A DNA stretch of 64,000 nucleotides from positions 100,865-164,864 of the forward strand of contig NZ_JAPJDL010000022.1 in the NCBI RefSeq assembly GCF_026242055.1. Reading direction: 5' to 3'. The notes under the pieces are model-generated. The model had not been told where the DNA came from. It did not search any database and saw only the letters and a list, made by a program, of their open reading frames with translations. Of the stretch, positions 15,935 to 23,955 are shown one piece after another (the stretch's first letter is position 1; each line of letters starts with the position of its first letter). The position numbers and the translations under genes were made by a program. This stretch comes from Lentzea sp. NEAU-D7. GTDB taxonomy: Bacteria > Actinomycetota > Actinomycetes > Mycobacteriales > Pseudonocardiaceae.

Positions 15935-16737
15935 CTCTTGAAGAGCGCGTTGAGATCGCCGTAGGCAAGGCCGTTCTCAACGCTGCCGTACGTGCCCTTG
16001 GTCAGCATCTCCTCCGCTGCCCGCCTGGCAACGGCGTAGGCGGCCTCGGCCACAGCAGAGCCGAGGCTGACCCGCGCCACGCCCGCCTTCGCCAACTCGG
16101 CGACGGCGGGCGCGCCGGGCCCCACGAGAACGTTGAGCGGCGCGGCGATCCCCTTCGCCAGCTCCGCGACCGTCTCCAGATCGGTCACCCCCGGCACGAA
16201 GATGCCGCTCGCCCCGGCCTCGATGAACTTCGAGGCACGCTCCAGCGTCCGCTCGAGCCTCGTCGCCGGGTCACCCACTCCGCGCAGGAACGTGTCGATC
16301 CGCGCGTTGATGTACAACTCCGGCGCGGCCTCGTGCGCCGCGGCGAACCGCTCGGCCTGCTCCGCGACGTCGCGCTGCCCCGCACCGAGCCCGTCCTCGA
16401 TGTTGACGCCGGACGCCCCCGCCTGCGCGACCGCGCGCATCGTCTCCGCCACCTCGCCGGCCGTGTCACCGAACCCGGTCTCGATGTCCGCGCTCACCGG
16501 AATCCCCACGGCGGCAACGATCCTGGCCACGAGGTCGACCGCACGGTCCCGCGCGATGTGGTCGCCGTCGGCAGCACCGAGGCTCCACGCCACACCCGCA
16601 CTCGTGGTGGCGACAGCGGTCGCACCGGCGGCCTCGACGACGAGCGCGGAGGCGACGTCCCAGGCGTTGGGCAGGGCGAGCGGACCGGGCTTGTGCAGCG
16701 CGTGGAAGAGCGTCGTTCGATCAGAGGCGGAAGTCAT
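15931..16737 (-). CDS. Isocitrate lyase/PEP mutase superfamily enzyme
   Basis: 268 residues of the ICL/PEPM TIM-barrel type. LPNAWDVASALVVEAAGATA is the usual start, SADIETGFG (about residues 84-92) carries the Mg-binding Asp, and GVNIEDG (about 109-115) and INARIDTF are further active-site strands. The family breaks or forms C-C and P-C bonds (oxaloacetate hydrolase, methylisocitrate lyase-like, phosphonopyruvate enzymes); the reaction of this subgroup is not assigned. It lacks the KKCGH loop of true isocitrate lyases. Convergent with the 49-aa gene, overlapping by four bases. Confidence 0.85.
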   Translation of the reverse strand: MTSASDRTTLFHALHKPGPLALPNAWDVASALVVEAAGATAVATTSAGVAWSLGAADGDHIARDRAVDLVARIVAAVGIPVSADIETGFGDTAGEVAETMRAVAQAGASGVNIEDGLGAGQRDVAEQAERFAAAHEAAPELYINARIDTFLRGVGDPATRLERTLERASKFIEAGASGIFVPGVTDLETVAELAKGIAAPLNVLVGPGAPAVAELAKAGVARVSLGSAVAEAAYAVARRAAEEMLTKGTYGSVENGLAYGDLNALFKS

Positions 16738-16840
16738 GATCGATTGATATCAGCAGGCACCGGTCCAGGTCCGGCGAAAATCGGACAGGTACCGACGACT
16801 TTCCGACATTCTCGCCGGATGCCCTCGCCTGGTCGCATCG

Positions 16841-17962
16841 CTAGTTGCTGCCCGCCTTGCGGCGCACCTCTTCGAACGACCGCAGGTAACGCCGGCGGAA
16901 GTCCTCCCGCTCGACCCACGTGGTGTGCTCGGCGGGCTGGGGTGAGGCGGGTGGGGGCAGCTCGGTCTGCGCTGCGGGCCGCGGGGCCGGGTCGGTTTCC
17001 TCGGCGGTTGCCTCGAAGGGAGCCTCTAGGGGTGCTTCGGCAAGCGCTTCGGTTTCCGGGTCCGCGGTTCCGGCGTGCACCGCGGGTTCGGTGCGCTCCG
17101 CGGGTTCGGCGCGCTTCTCAAGCCCGGCGTAGTTCATGGGCGCGGCGTGCTCGGCGACGGTCTCAAAACTGTCGGTGCTCGGCGCTACGGTTGATTCGGG
17201 GGCTTCGAAATCCCCCATGGGGGGAGCGAGGTCCCCATCCCGATCATATCGAGCAGCACCGACAGTTTCGGGCTCCGCGAGTTCTGCGGGCTCCGCCGCC
17301 CGCCTGGGCTCGGTCATCGGCGCAAGATCGGCCGCGCACTCGGGTTCGGCGGCCAGCGCGCGCTTCAACACCGACGCTCTCTTCGCCATCCGCTCGGGCT
17401 TCGCCACCGACGCGCGCTTCGTCGCCGAGTCAGGCATCGCCACCGACTCAACCTTCGACACCAGGTCAGGCTTCGCCACCGGCTCCAGCGCTGCCACTGA
17501 GTCAGGCAGCACGACCGGCTCAAGCGTTGCCACCAGGTCAGGCTTCATCACCGACTCAAGCGTCGGCACCAGGTCGAGCTTCGCCGCCGGTTCAAGCGTC
17601 GACAGCGGGTCAGCCTCCAACACCGGCTCGAGCTTCGACACTCGCCCGGACCCAGCGATCAGCCCAGGCATCGCCACCGGCTCGGCCAGCGCCACCGGCT
17701 CGGCCAGCGCCGCCAGCGCCGGTTCCCTGTGTGACAACCCCACCACGGGGTTGCGGTGGATCGGCCGCGAGTCGTACTCGTCGTCCACCGGCTCGACGGC
17801 GACGGGCCTGTCCACCCACGTCCGCTCGTCCGGCGCCTCCGCAGGGGCAGGCACTTGGGAGTCGGCGTCCTCGCGACGCCGCACCAGCACGTACATGAGG
17901 GCCGCCCCCAACGTGAAGGACAGCACGCACAGCCCGAAGACGATCCCGACTGCCCCTGCCAT
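16841..17962 (-). CDS. Membrane-anchored repeat-rich protein
   Basis: 373 residues from MAGAVGIVFGLCVLSFTLGA. One N-terminal helix (about 3-27) is followed by an RRRED stop-transfer and a long, disordered, Glu/Pro/Ala-rich region. Inside it are about eight 12-residue repeats of the type xxLEPVxKPDLV. The last 25 residues (WVEREDFRRRYLRSFEEVRR) are charged and helical and look conserved, perhaps a docking site. The frame upstream of 17962 is not coding. It is third in an operon after the coiled-coil and OmpA-like genes, suggesting a linker or scaffold at the cell envelope. Confidence 0.65.
   Translation of the reverse strand: MAGAVGIVFGLCVLSFTLGAALMYVLVRRREDADSQVPAPAEAPDERTWVDRPVAVEPVDDEYDSRPIHRNPVVGLSHREPALAALAEPVALAEPVAMPGLIAGSGRVSKLEPVLEADPLSTLEPAAKLDLVPTLESVMKPDLVATLEPVVLPDSVAALEPVAKPDLVSKVESVAMPDSATKRASVAKPERMAKRASVLKRALAAEPECAADLAPMTEPRRAAEPAELAEPETVGAARYDRDGDLAPPMGDFEAPESTVAPSTDSFETVAEHAAPMNYAGLEKRAEPAERTEPAVHAGTADPETEALAEAPLEAPFEATAEETDPAPRPAAQTELPPPASPQPAEHTTWVEREDFRRRYLRSFEEVRRKAGSN
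17367..17654 (-). repeat. Eight tandem 36-bp coding repeats
   Basis: Consecutive 36-base units begin at 17367, 17403, 17439, 17475, 17511, 17547, 17583 and 17619 (the last partial) without a shift in frame. Each encodes 12 residues of the linker in the membrane-anchored protein. Units at 17439, 17511 and 17547 share long stretches such as ccaccaggtcaggcttc, so part of the array is recent or gene-converted; the outer units have diverged. Confidence 0.85.
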
Positions 17963-17973
17963 TGCGAAGGCTC

Positions 17974-18528
17974 CTAGCTGACGAGGACGTCGATCTGAGG
18001 ACCGAAATCCGTGGGCGGGCCCCACACGGGGTCCACGATCACGCGAGTGGCGACGACCTTGTCCACGCCCTGCTCGGCCAGGTACTGCCGCAGCAGGGCT
18101 GCCCGTTCCATCGCGAGCACGTCGCAGCGGTGCGACGCCGTCTCGCCGTTCCACGCGTGCGCCACCAGCGTCACCGAGCCGGTGGCGTTGCGCAGGACGC
18201 CGGCCAACGAGCGCCGCACGTCCTCACCGCGGCCTGCCAGCGACGCGGTGCCCGGCGCGAACGTGATGCCCTTGACGGCGTGCGCGGAGAACAGGTCTCG
18301 CACCGCCTGCTGCGCCACCGCGGCGGACAGCAGGACCGGCGCTGGGGGCTCCATTCGCAGCGGTGCCACGAAGTCGGTGACCGGTACCGGGCCCGCGAGG
18401 ACTGCGGGCACCGCGGGCGACGACGACAGCGCCGTCTCCAGCTCGTCGCCGTACACGGAGAACCCGAACGCCGTCACCGACGCGGGCACCATCAGTGCAC
18501 CGACCACGAGCGGGACCCAGCGCTTCAC
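17974..18528 (-). CDS. OmpA-like envelope protein
   Basis: 184 residues with an N-terminal membrane helix or uncleaved signal (about 4-24). The C-terminal 110 residues have the OmpA/MotB layout: ITFAPGTASLAGRGEDVRRSL, then VTLVAHAWNGE, then RAALLRQYLAEQGVDKVVATRV. This fold binds peptidoglycan; the usual NxxLSxxRA segment appears here as CDVLAMERAALL. It overlaps the coiled-coil gene by four bases and lies 11 bases before the repeat-protein gene, so all three probably act together at the cell wall. Confidence 0.7.
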   Translation of the reverse strand: MKRWVPLVVGALMVPASVTAFGFSVYGDELETALSSSPAVPAVLAGPVPVTDFVAPLRMEPPAPVLLSAAVAQQAVRDLFSAHAVKGITFAPGTASLAGRGEDVRRSLAGVLRNATGSVTLVAHAWNGETASHRCDVLAMERAALLRQYLAEQGVDKVVATRVIVDPVWGPPTDFGPQIDVLVS

Positions 18529-19475
18529 GACGCGGCGACCTGTTCCGGGATGTGCATCGGGGCGACTCGGTCGGCGGCCACGGACAGGGCCGCGCGGGCC
18601 GCGGAGAGTTGCGAGTGGACGACGCGCTTGAGCTCGTGCAGTTCGTTGGTGCGGTCAGCCACTTCGGCCAGGCGGCGCTGCGCCTCACGGCACGCCATCT
18701 TCACCATGAACTCCGAGCGCGCCCTGGCCAGCGCCTCCTGCTCCTGCAGGTGTTGCGCGGCCTCGTTGCGGCGCCGGGTCATCGTGAGTTCGAAGAACTG
18801 CTGGGCCTTCTCGCGCTTGCGCTCGGAGTCGGCCTCCAGCGAGTTGCACTGGAGAGCGGTCTCGCGCAGCAGCATGTCCGCGTCGGTCTGAGCCTGGGCG
18901 ACCGCCTCCGCGCATTCGCGCTCGACCTCGTCGGCGCGCTGGCGGTGCTGGGCTTCGAGGTCGGCGCAGCGGCGTTCCATCTCCAGCTCGCGCCGTTCCA
19001 TGGCGGCGGCGCGGGTGGCGCAGTCCTGGCGAGAGGCGTAGAGCTCGGACTCCGCCTCCGCGCGCATGGCGGCGGACTCGCGCTCGGCCTCGGCGCGCAG
19101 TGCGGCCACCTCGACGTCGGTGCGCGCACGGAGATCGGCGCACTCGCGTTCGGTCTGCAGGTGCATCTCCGCCGTCTCGTCCTCGGCGAGGCGGAGCATG
19201 CGGTGCATCCGTTCGGTGGCGCTCGCATGCGTGCCCGAGGTCGATTCGAGGCGTTCGATCCTGGCGCGCGCGTCCTCCAGGTCCTGGCGCGTCATTTCCA
19301 GCAGCTTGCGCAGATCCGCCGCCTGCGCCAGTGCCTCGGCCCTGTCGAGGCTCGTGAAGCGCAGCTGCTCCTCGAGATTCTCGATGTGCTCGATGACCTG
19401 ACGTCGGTGAAAACCTCGGTAGACAACGTCAAAACCGGCGTGCAGCGGAACTAGTTCCTGCTCTTTTGCACCCAT
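18525..19475 (-). CDS. DivIVA-domain coiled-coil protein (FilP/Scy-like)
   Basis: 316 residues from MGAKEQELVPL; a GTG six bases upstream (19481) is the alternative, but the ggtg site fits the ATG better. FDVVYRGFHRRQVIEHIENLEEQL near residues 16-39 is the short DivIVA N-terminal signature, and almost all the rest is heptad-patterned coiled coil rich in Glu, Arg and Ala. In Streptomyces such proteins (Scy, FilP at about 310 residues) assemble filaments near the growing hyphal tip. It heads the operon with the OmpA-like and repeat-rich membrane proteins. Confidence 0.75.
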   Translation of the reverse strand: MGAKEQELVPLHAGFDVVYRGFHRRQVIEHIENLEEQLRFTSLDRAEALAQAADLRKLLEMTRQDLEDARARIERLESTSGTHASATERMHRMLRLAEDETAEMHLQTERECADLRARTDVEVAALRAEAERESAAMRAEAESELYASRQDCATRAAAMERRELEMERRCADLEAQHRQRADEVERECAEAVAQAQTDADMLLRETALQCNSLEADSERKREKAQQFFELTMTRRRNEAAQHLQEQEALARARSEFMVKMACREAQRRLAEVADRTNELHELKRVVHSQLSAARAALSVAADRVAPMHIPEQVAAS

Positions 19476-19790
19476 GGTCACCTACTCACTCAACCGGGCT
19501 GAAGATTGTGCGAGCTTACCCACGGCAGATGGGGCCAACCAGCGTCGAAAGTGGACGGACGGCCATGATGTAACACTTGGAATAATGGCTCTTTCCAGCG
19601 GAAACGAGTCATTACTAGATCAACACCAAACACCGGCCAGTCACCCGATTGTGTCAAGTAGGGCGCCTTTCCAGGGTGTTCACTCCGTGCGTTCGGCGTG
19701 CACGGAAAGCAACCGTCCGGGCCGAAGTCACACGAATTGCCTTCGATCGGTCGTGGCTACTTCGATCACGCTTCGTTAACCTCCTCGTTC
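19476..19790. other. Divergent intergenic region, 315 bp
   Basis: Lies between the coiled-coil operon (minus) and the second degV (plus) and must hold both promoters. It is less GC-rich than its neighbours, with AT-rich patches near 19565-19635. I see no ORF with coding bias, no RNA fold I recognise and no clear -35/-10 pair. Confidence 0.4.
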
Positions 19791-20633
19791 GTGTCCTCAC
19801 GAGTAGCCGTCGTCACCGACTCGACCGCGTCACTCCCGGCCCGGTTGGCGGACCGGTTCAACATCATCACCGTCCCGATGCAGCTCAAGATCGGGTCGGA
19901 GCTGATCGACGAGGCGTACGTGCCGACCGACCGGTTGCTGCGGGCGATGGAGGCGCAGATCCCGATCACGACGCAGCCACCGGCGCCGGACGCGTTCTTC
20001 TGGGCCTACCAGGACGCGTGGGCGAAGGGCGCGGAGACGATCGTCTCGGTGCACGTGACGCCGAAGCTCTCCCCCGCGACCGACGCGGCGAAGGTGGCCG
20101 CGGCCAAGTCGCGCGTGCCGGTGTTCATCGTGGACTCGCACTCGTCTGGGATGACGCTCGGGTTCGCGGCGCTCGCGGCCGCACGGATCGTGCAGAGCGG
20201 CGGGAACGTCCAGAACGCGCGCAACGTCGCCGAGCAGCGCGGGCGCGACGCGAACGTGCTGATCTACGTCGACACCCTGCACTACCTGCGCCAGGCCGGC
20301 CGGGTCAGCGCGGCGGCGAAGCTCTTCGGCGACGCGCTCTCGGTGAAGCCGCTGCTCACGGTCGTGAACGGCGAGGTGGAGCCGTTCGACAAGGTCGTCG
20401 GCCGCGATCGGGCGCTGGCGAAGCTCGTGGACAAGGCCGTGGCGCTCGCCTACGGGCGCAACGTCGACCTCGCGGTCGAGCACTTCGCGGCCGAGAAGGA
20501 GGGCCACGAGCTGCTCCAGATGCTGCAGAAGCGGATCCCGCACGCCCGCGACATCGTCCTGACGCAGGTCAGCGCGGCGATCGGTGCGAACGTGGGGCCG
20601 GGAGCGCTGGCCGTCACGGTCTCGCCGTTCTGA
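19791..20633 (+). CDS. DegV-family fatty-acid-binding protein (copy 2)
   Basis: 280 residues from the GTG at 19791, reading SSRVAVVTDSTASLPARL, exactly the length of copy 1. DSTA, VSVHVTPKLSPATDAA, DSHSSGMTLGFAAL and IYVDTLHYLRQAGRVS give the full DegV motif set. The frame is open to 19698, but the added residues do not belong to the family. No ribosome site is seen before the GTG. Copies 1 and 2 differ throughout, so the duplication is old. Convergent with the TetR gene, whose stop codon begins at the next base. Confidence 0.85.
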   Translation: MSSRVAVVTDSTASLPARLADRFNIITVPMQLKIGSELIDEAYVPTDRLLRAMEAQIPITTQPPAPDAFFWAYQDAWAKGAETIVSVHVTPKLSPATDAAKVAAAKSRVPVFIVDSHSSGMTLGFAALAAARIVQSGGNVQNARNVAEQRGRDANVLIYVDTLHYLRQAGRVSAAAKLFGDALSVKPLLTVVNGEVEPFDKVVGRDRALAKLVDKAVALAYGRNVDLAVEHFAAEKEGHELLQMLQKRIPHARDIVLTQVSAAIGANVGPGALAVTVSPF

Positions 20634-21284
20634 TCAGAGGTCCGCGACTTCCTCCGCGAGGAGCAGGCCGGGGTCGAACCCCAGGGGCGTGAGGTGCCCG
20701 GCGAGCTCGAGCGAGAGCACGCCCTGCAGGCGGGTCCAGAAGGACAGGGCGCGGTGCACGGTCGGCGACGACGCCGGCAGCGCGCCCGCCCACCCGCGGT
20801 TCAGGCCCAGCACGACGTCGAACGGGGACCGCGGCTGCTCGTCCGGCGAGCCGCCGCAGACCTCCAGCAGCACCGCCAGGATCTCGTCCGAGATCGCGGT
20901 GATGTCGTCGGGCGCGTGGTAGCCGGGCACGGGCGTGCCGTAGATGAGCAGGTACCGCTGCGGGTCGCTCAGCGCCCACTCCCTGATGACCGCGGCGAGC
21001 GCCACGACCGTGGTGCCCGCCTCGTGGGCGGCGCGGACGGTGTCGGCGAGGCTGCGGTAGGCGTCCCGGATGAGCGCGGTGATCAGCTCGTCGCGGCCGG
21101 CGAAGTACCGGTAGAGCGCGGGCCCGCTCATGCCCATCTCCTTGGCGATGGCGTTGAGCGACAGCGCTGACACCCCGGCCGTGGCGATCTGCTCCCACGC
21201 GTGCCGCTTGACCTCGTCGCGCACCTGGGCCCGGTAGCGCTCGCGAGGGTTCCGCCCCGCGTCGGTCACAGACTCCGTCGCCAT
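20634..21284 (-). CDS. TetR-family repressor with C-terminal WHG-type domain
   Basis: 216 residues. The N-terminal helix-turn-helix is clear: AWEQIATAGVSALSLNAIAKEMGMSGPALYRYFAGRDEL. The C-terminal domain (LIREWALSDPQRYLLIYGTPVPGY-type segment) resembles the TetR_C_13/WHG group. Near-identical operator sequences lie directly before its start (21286-21300) and ahead of the divergent small membrane-protein gene (21354-21368). It therefore probably represses both. The ligand is unknown. Confidence 0.85.
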   Translation of the reverse strand: MATESVTDAGRNPRERYRAQVRDEVKRHAWEQIATAGVSALSLNAIAKEMGMSGPALYRYFAGRDELITALIRDAYRSLADTVRAAHEAGTTVVALAAVIREWALSDPQRYLLIYGTPVPGYHAPDDITAISDEILAVLLEVCGGSPDEQPRSPFDVVLGLNRGWAGALPASSPTVHRALSFWTRLQGVLSLELAGHLTPLGFDPGLLLAEEVADL

Positions 21285-21285
21285 G

Positions 21286-21300
21286 GTTAGACCCTCTCAC
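21286..21300. promoter_or_regulatory. Imperfect TetR operator at the repressor start
   Basis: gttagaccctctcac matches the perfect site at 21354 in 12 of 15 positions and lies two bases upstream of the repressor start codon, fitting autoregulation. Confidence 0.5.
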
Positions 21301-21353
21301 ACTTGTTATTGACAGTCACGCATGCGACAGCCTAGCTTGAGCATGTCATCGCA

Positions 21354-21368
21354 GTTAGAGGCTCTAAC
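21354..21368. promoter_or_regulatory. Perfect palindromic TetR operator
   Basis: gttagaggctctaac is a perfect palindrome of two 7-base arms around one base, 36 bases upstream of the small membrane-protein ATG. A degenerate second copy sits at the TetR start. Confidence 0.75.
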
Positions 21369-21404
21369 TACAGCTACTTCCACTAACGAACGAGGGAGAC
21401 CGTC

Positions 21405-21752
21405 ATGACGACGACCACCGCAAAGACCGCTAACCCGTCGACGTCAGCCCTGGTCGCGGCTTGGGCCGCGCCGGTCATGGTCATCGGCCAGTTCGGCCTG
21501 CTGTCCGGGATCCCGATCGCCGTCGCACTCGTCGCGAGCCTGCGCGACCGCCGGTCACGGGTGCTCCGCTGGTGGACGGGAGCGCTCACGCTCGCCTACG
21601 CCGTCCCGTTGACGATGTGGCTCGCCGGCCCGAGCGAGGCCCCCAGCCTGTCGAAGTACATGAGCCCCGCGATGACCGCGGCCCTCGCCGCGACCGGTGT
21701 CGCGACCGCCATCGCGCACCAGGTAGTTCGCAGGCGGTCTACTCACAAGTAA
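21405..21752 (+). CDS. Small membrane protein under TetR control
   Basis: 115 residues with three hydrophobic helices (about 17-44, 57-75 and 88-107) and a short basic tail. A strong gagggag site precedes the ATG. A perfect operator-like palindrome in its promoter and the divergent TetR gene make it the likely target of that repressor. No family recognised; other TetR-linked small membrane proteins act in lipid or drug stress, but nothing in the sequence shows which. Confidence 0.65.
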   Translation: MTTTTAKTANPSTSALVAAWAAPVMVIGQFGLLSGIPIAVALVASLRDRRSRVLRWWTGALTLAYAVPLTMWLAGPSEAPSLSKYMSPAMTAALAATGVATAIAHQVVRRRSTHK

Positions 21753-21762
21753 CCTGGCGGGC

Positions 21763-22491
21763 GTGACCCTCCCCCTGACCGGCGAACGCACCGTGCCCGG
21801 TATCGCGGAAGAGAACTACTGGTTCCGTCGGCACGAGGCGGCGTACCTGCACCTCATCGGCCACTGCGCGGACGCCGTCGTGCTGGAGGCGGGCTGCGGC
21901 GAGGGCTACGGCGCGCAGCTGATCCGCACGGTCGCGCGCCGGGTGATAGCCCTCGACTACGACGAGCTGACCTCCCAGCACGTGTCGCAGGTGTACCCGC
22001 AGCTCGACGTGTTGCGCGGCAACCTCGCGACGCTCCCGTTGCGCGACGGCAGCGTCGATGTCGTGGCGAACCTGCAGGTCATCGAGCACCTGTGGGACCA
22101 GGAGGGCTTCCTGGCCGAGTGCCGGCGGGTGCTGCGCCCCGGCGGGAAGCTCATCGTGACGACGCCGAACAGGCTGACGTTCTCACCCGGCCAGGACACG
22201 CCGCTCAACCCGTTCCACACCAGGGAACTCGCACCGTCCGAACTGGACGAGATGCTGCGCGACGCAGGTTTCCGCGTTGACGAACTGACGGGGCTGCGTC
22301 ACGGACGCAGGCTTGACACGCTCCTGAACGGACAGATCATCGACGCACAGGTCGAAGTCGCCCTGTCCGGTGCGCCGTGGCCGGCCGAGCTCAAGGAGGC
22401 TGTGGAGTCGGTGACGGTGCGGGACTTCGACATCACCCCGGACGACATGGACGGCTGCCTCGACCTCGTGGCCGTGGCGGTGCGCGCGTGA
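21763..22491 (+). CDS. SAM-dependent methyltransferase (Rv3030-like, MGLP cluster)
   Basis: 242 residues of class I methyltransferase fold. VVLEAGCGEGYGAQLI (about residues 44-59) is SAM-binding motif I, and VANLQVIEHLWDQEGF and RVLRPGGKLIVTTPN are the later motifs. Its stop overlaps the GH57 start (GTGA), and GT4 follows: the same trio as Rv3030-Rv3031-Rv3032, which are linked to 6-O-methylglucose lipopolysaccharide. A role in O-methylating glucose units of that polymer is likely from context, not proven by motif. Confidence 0.8.
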   Translation: MTLPLTGERTVPGIAEENYWFRRHEAAYLHLIGHCADAVVLEAGCGEGYGAQLIRTVARRVIALDYDELTSQHVSQVYPQLDVLRGNLATLPLRDGSVDVVANLQVIEHLWDQEGFLAECRRVLRPGGKLIVTTPNRLTFSPGQDTPLNPFHTRELAPSELDEMLRDAGFRVDELTGLRHGRRLDTLLNGQIIDAQVEVALSGAPWPAELKEAVESVTVRDFDITPDDMDGCLDLVAVAVRA

Positions 22492-23951
22492 CCACAGGAG
22501 CTTCGGAAGGCACGTTCTGCCTCGTCCTGCACAGCCACCTGCCCTGGCTCGCGCACCACGGCGCGTGGCCGGTCGGTGAGGAGTGGCTCTACCAGGCGTG
22601 GGCGCACTCGTACCTGCCCGTCGTGGACATGCTGCGGCGCTTCGCCGACGAGGGCCGTTCCGACGTGCTGACGCTCGGCGTCACCCCGGTCCTGGCCGCG
22701 CAGCTGGACGACCCGTACTGCTTGCGGGGCATGCACGACTGGCTCGGGAACTGGCACCTGCGCTCGCACCTCGCCGGGGAACGGCTGCGCGAGCTGTCGG
22801 CGTACGAGCACCGCGCGTCCTCGTGGGCGCTCGAGAAGTTCGAAAGCCAGTGGCGGCACGGGTTCTCGCCCGTGCTGAGGTCCCTTGTGGACTCCTCGAC
22901 GATCGAGCTGCTCGGCGGACCGGCCACGCACCCCTTCCAGCCGTTGCTGGACCCGCGGGTGCGGGCCTTCGCGCTGCGGACCGGCCTGGACGACACCGCG
23001 CTGCGCGTCGGCCGTGCGCCGGAGGGGATCTGGGCGCCGGAGTGCGGTTACTCGCCCGGCATGGAGGCGGGCTACGCGGCAGCGGGCGTGCGGCGGTTCC
23101 TGGTCGACGGGCCCGCGCTGCACGGCGACACCTCGGCCGCGCATCCCGTCGGCTCGTCGGACGTGCTGGCGTTCGGGCGCGATCTCGAGGTCTCGTACCG
23201 CGTCTGGTCGCCGAAGGTCGGCTATCCGGGCGATGCCGCGTACCGGGATTTTCACACCTACGACCACCCGACGGGCCTCAAGCCGTCGCGCGTGACCGGC
23301 AAGAACGTGGCGCCGGAGGACAAGCGGCCCTACGACCCGGCACTGGCGCGCGAGGCCGTTGACCGGCACGTGGCCGATTTCGTGGAGACGGTCGTGCGGC
23401 GGCTGCGCGCGATCGACGGCGGGCTCGTCGTGGCGGCCTACGACACCGAGCTGTACGGGCACTGGTGGCACGAAGGTCCCTTGTGGCTGGAGGGCGTGTT
23501 GCGCGCGTTGCCGGAGGCGGGCGTGCGCGTGACGACGTTGCGGGGCGCTGTCGAGGCCGGGCACGTGGGTGCGCCGGTCGAGTTGCCGGCGTCGTCGTGG
23601 GGCAGCGGCAAGGACTGGCGCGTGTGGGACGGCGCGCAGGTGTCGGACATCGTGTCGTTGAACGAGTCCGTGCAGAAGGAACTGCTGGGGCTGGACTTCT
23701 CCGCCGGCGTGCGGAACCCGGTGCTGGACCAGGCGGTGCGCGAGGCGCTGCTGGCGTTGTCGAGCGACTGGGCCTTCATGGTGACGAAGGACTCGGCCGC
23801 CGACTACGCCCGCTACCGCGCGAAGATTCACAGCGACCGCTTCAGCGAGCTCGCGTCGTTGGCGCGAAGCGGTCGCGGACTGGGCAGAGCAACGGAGCTC
23901 CGCGCGGCGGACGGCCCGTTCGGGCATCTGGACGCGCGAGGAATGGGGTAA
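22488..23951 (+). CDS. GH57 1,4-alpha-glucan branching enzyme
   Basis: 487 residues. The N-terminal barrel begins LVLHSHLPWLAHHG. GIWAPECGYSPG (about residues 178-189) carries the nucleophile Glu, and AAYDTELYGHWWHEG (about 315-329) the acid Asp of GH57 branching enzymes. DUF1957-type C-terminal helices follow, with SLNESVQKELLGLDFS and SSDWAFMVTKDSAADYA. It makes alpha-1,6 branches in a 1,4-glucan. GTG 22488 overlaps the methyltransferase stop. A second, unrelated GH13 branching enzyme is encoded at 54 kb, so the two probably serve different glucans: MGLP-type here, storage or capsular glucan there. Confidence 0.9.
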   Translation: MTTGASEGTFCLVLHSHLPWLAHHGAWPVGEEWLYQAWAHSYLPVVDMLRRFADEGRSDVLTLGVTPVLAAQLDDPYCLRGMHDWLGNWHLRSHLAGERLRELSAYEHRASSWALEKFESQWRHGFSPVLRSLVDSSTIELLGGPATHPFQPLLDPRVRAFALRTGLDDTALRVGRAPEGIWAPECGYSPGMEAGYAAAGVRRFLVDGPALHGDTSAAHPVGSSDVLAFGRDLEVSYRVWSPKVGYPGDAAYRDFHTYDHPTGLKPSRVTGKNVAPEDKRPYDPALAREAVDRHVADFVETVVRRLRAIDGGLVVAAYDTELYGHWWHEGPLWLEGVLRALPEAGVRVTTLRGAVEAGHVGAPVELPASSWGSGKDWRVWDGAQVSDIVSLNESVQKELLGLDFSAGVRNPVLDQAVREALLALSSDWAFMVTKDSAADYARYRAKIHSDRFSELASLARSGRGLGRATELRAADGPFGHLDARGMG

Positions 23952-23955
23952 CGGG

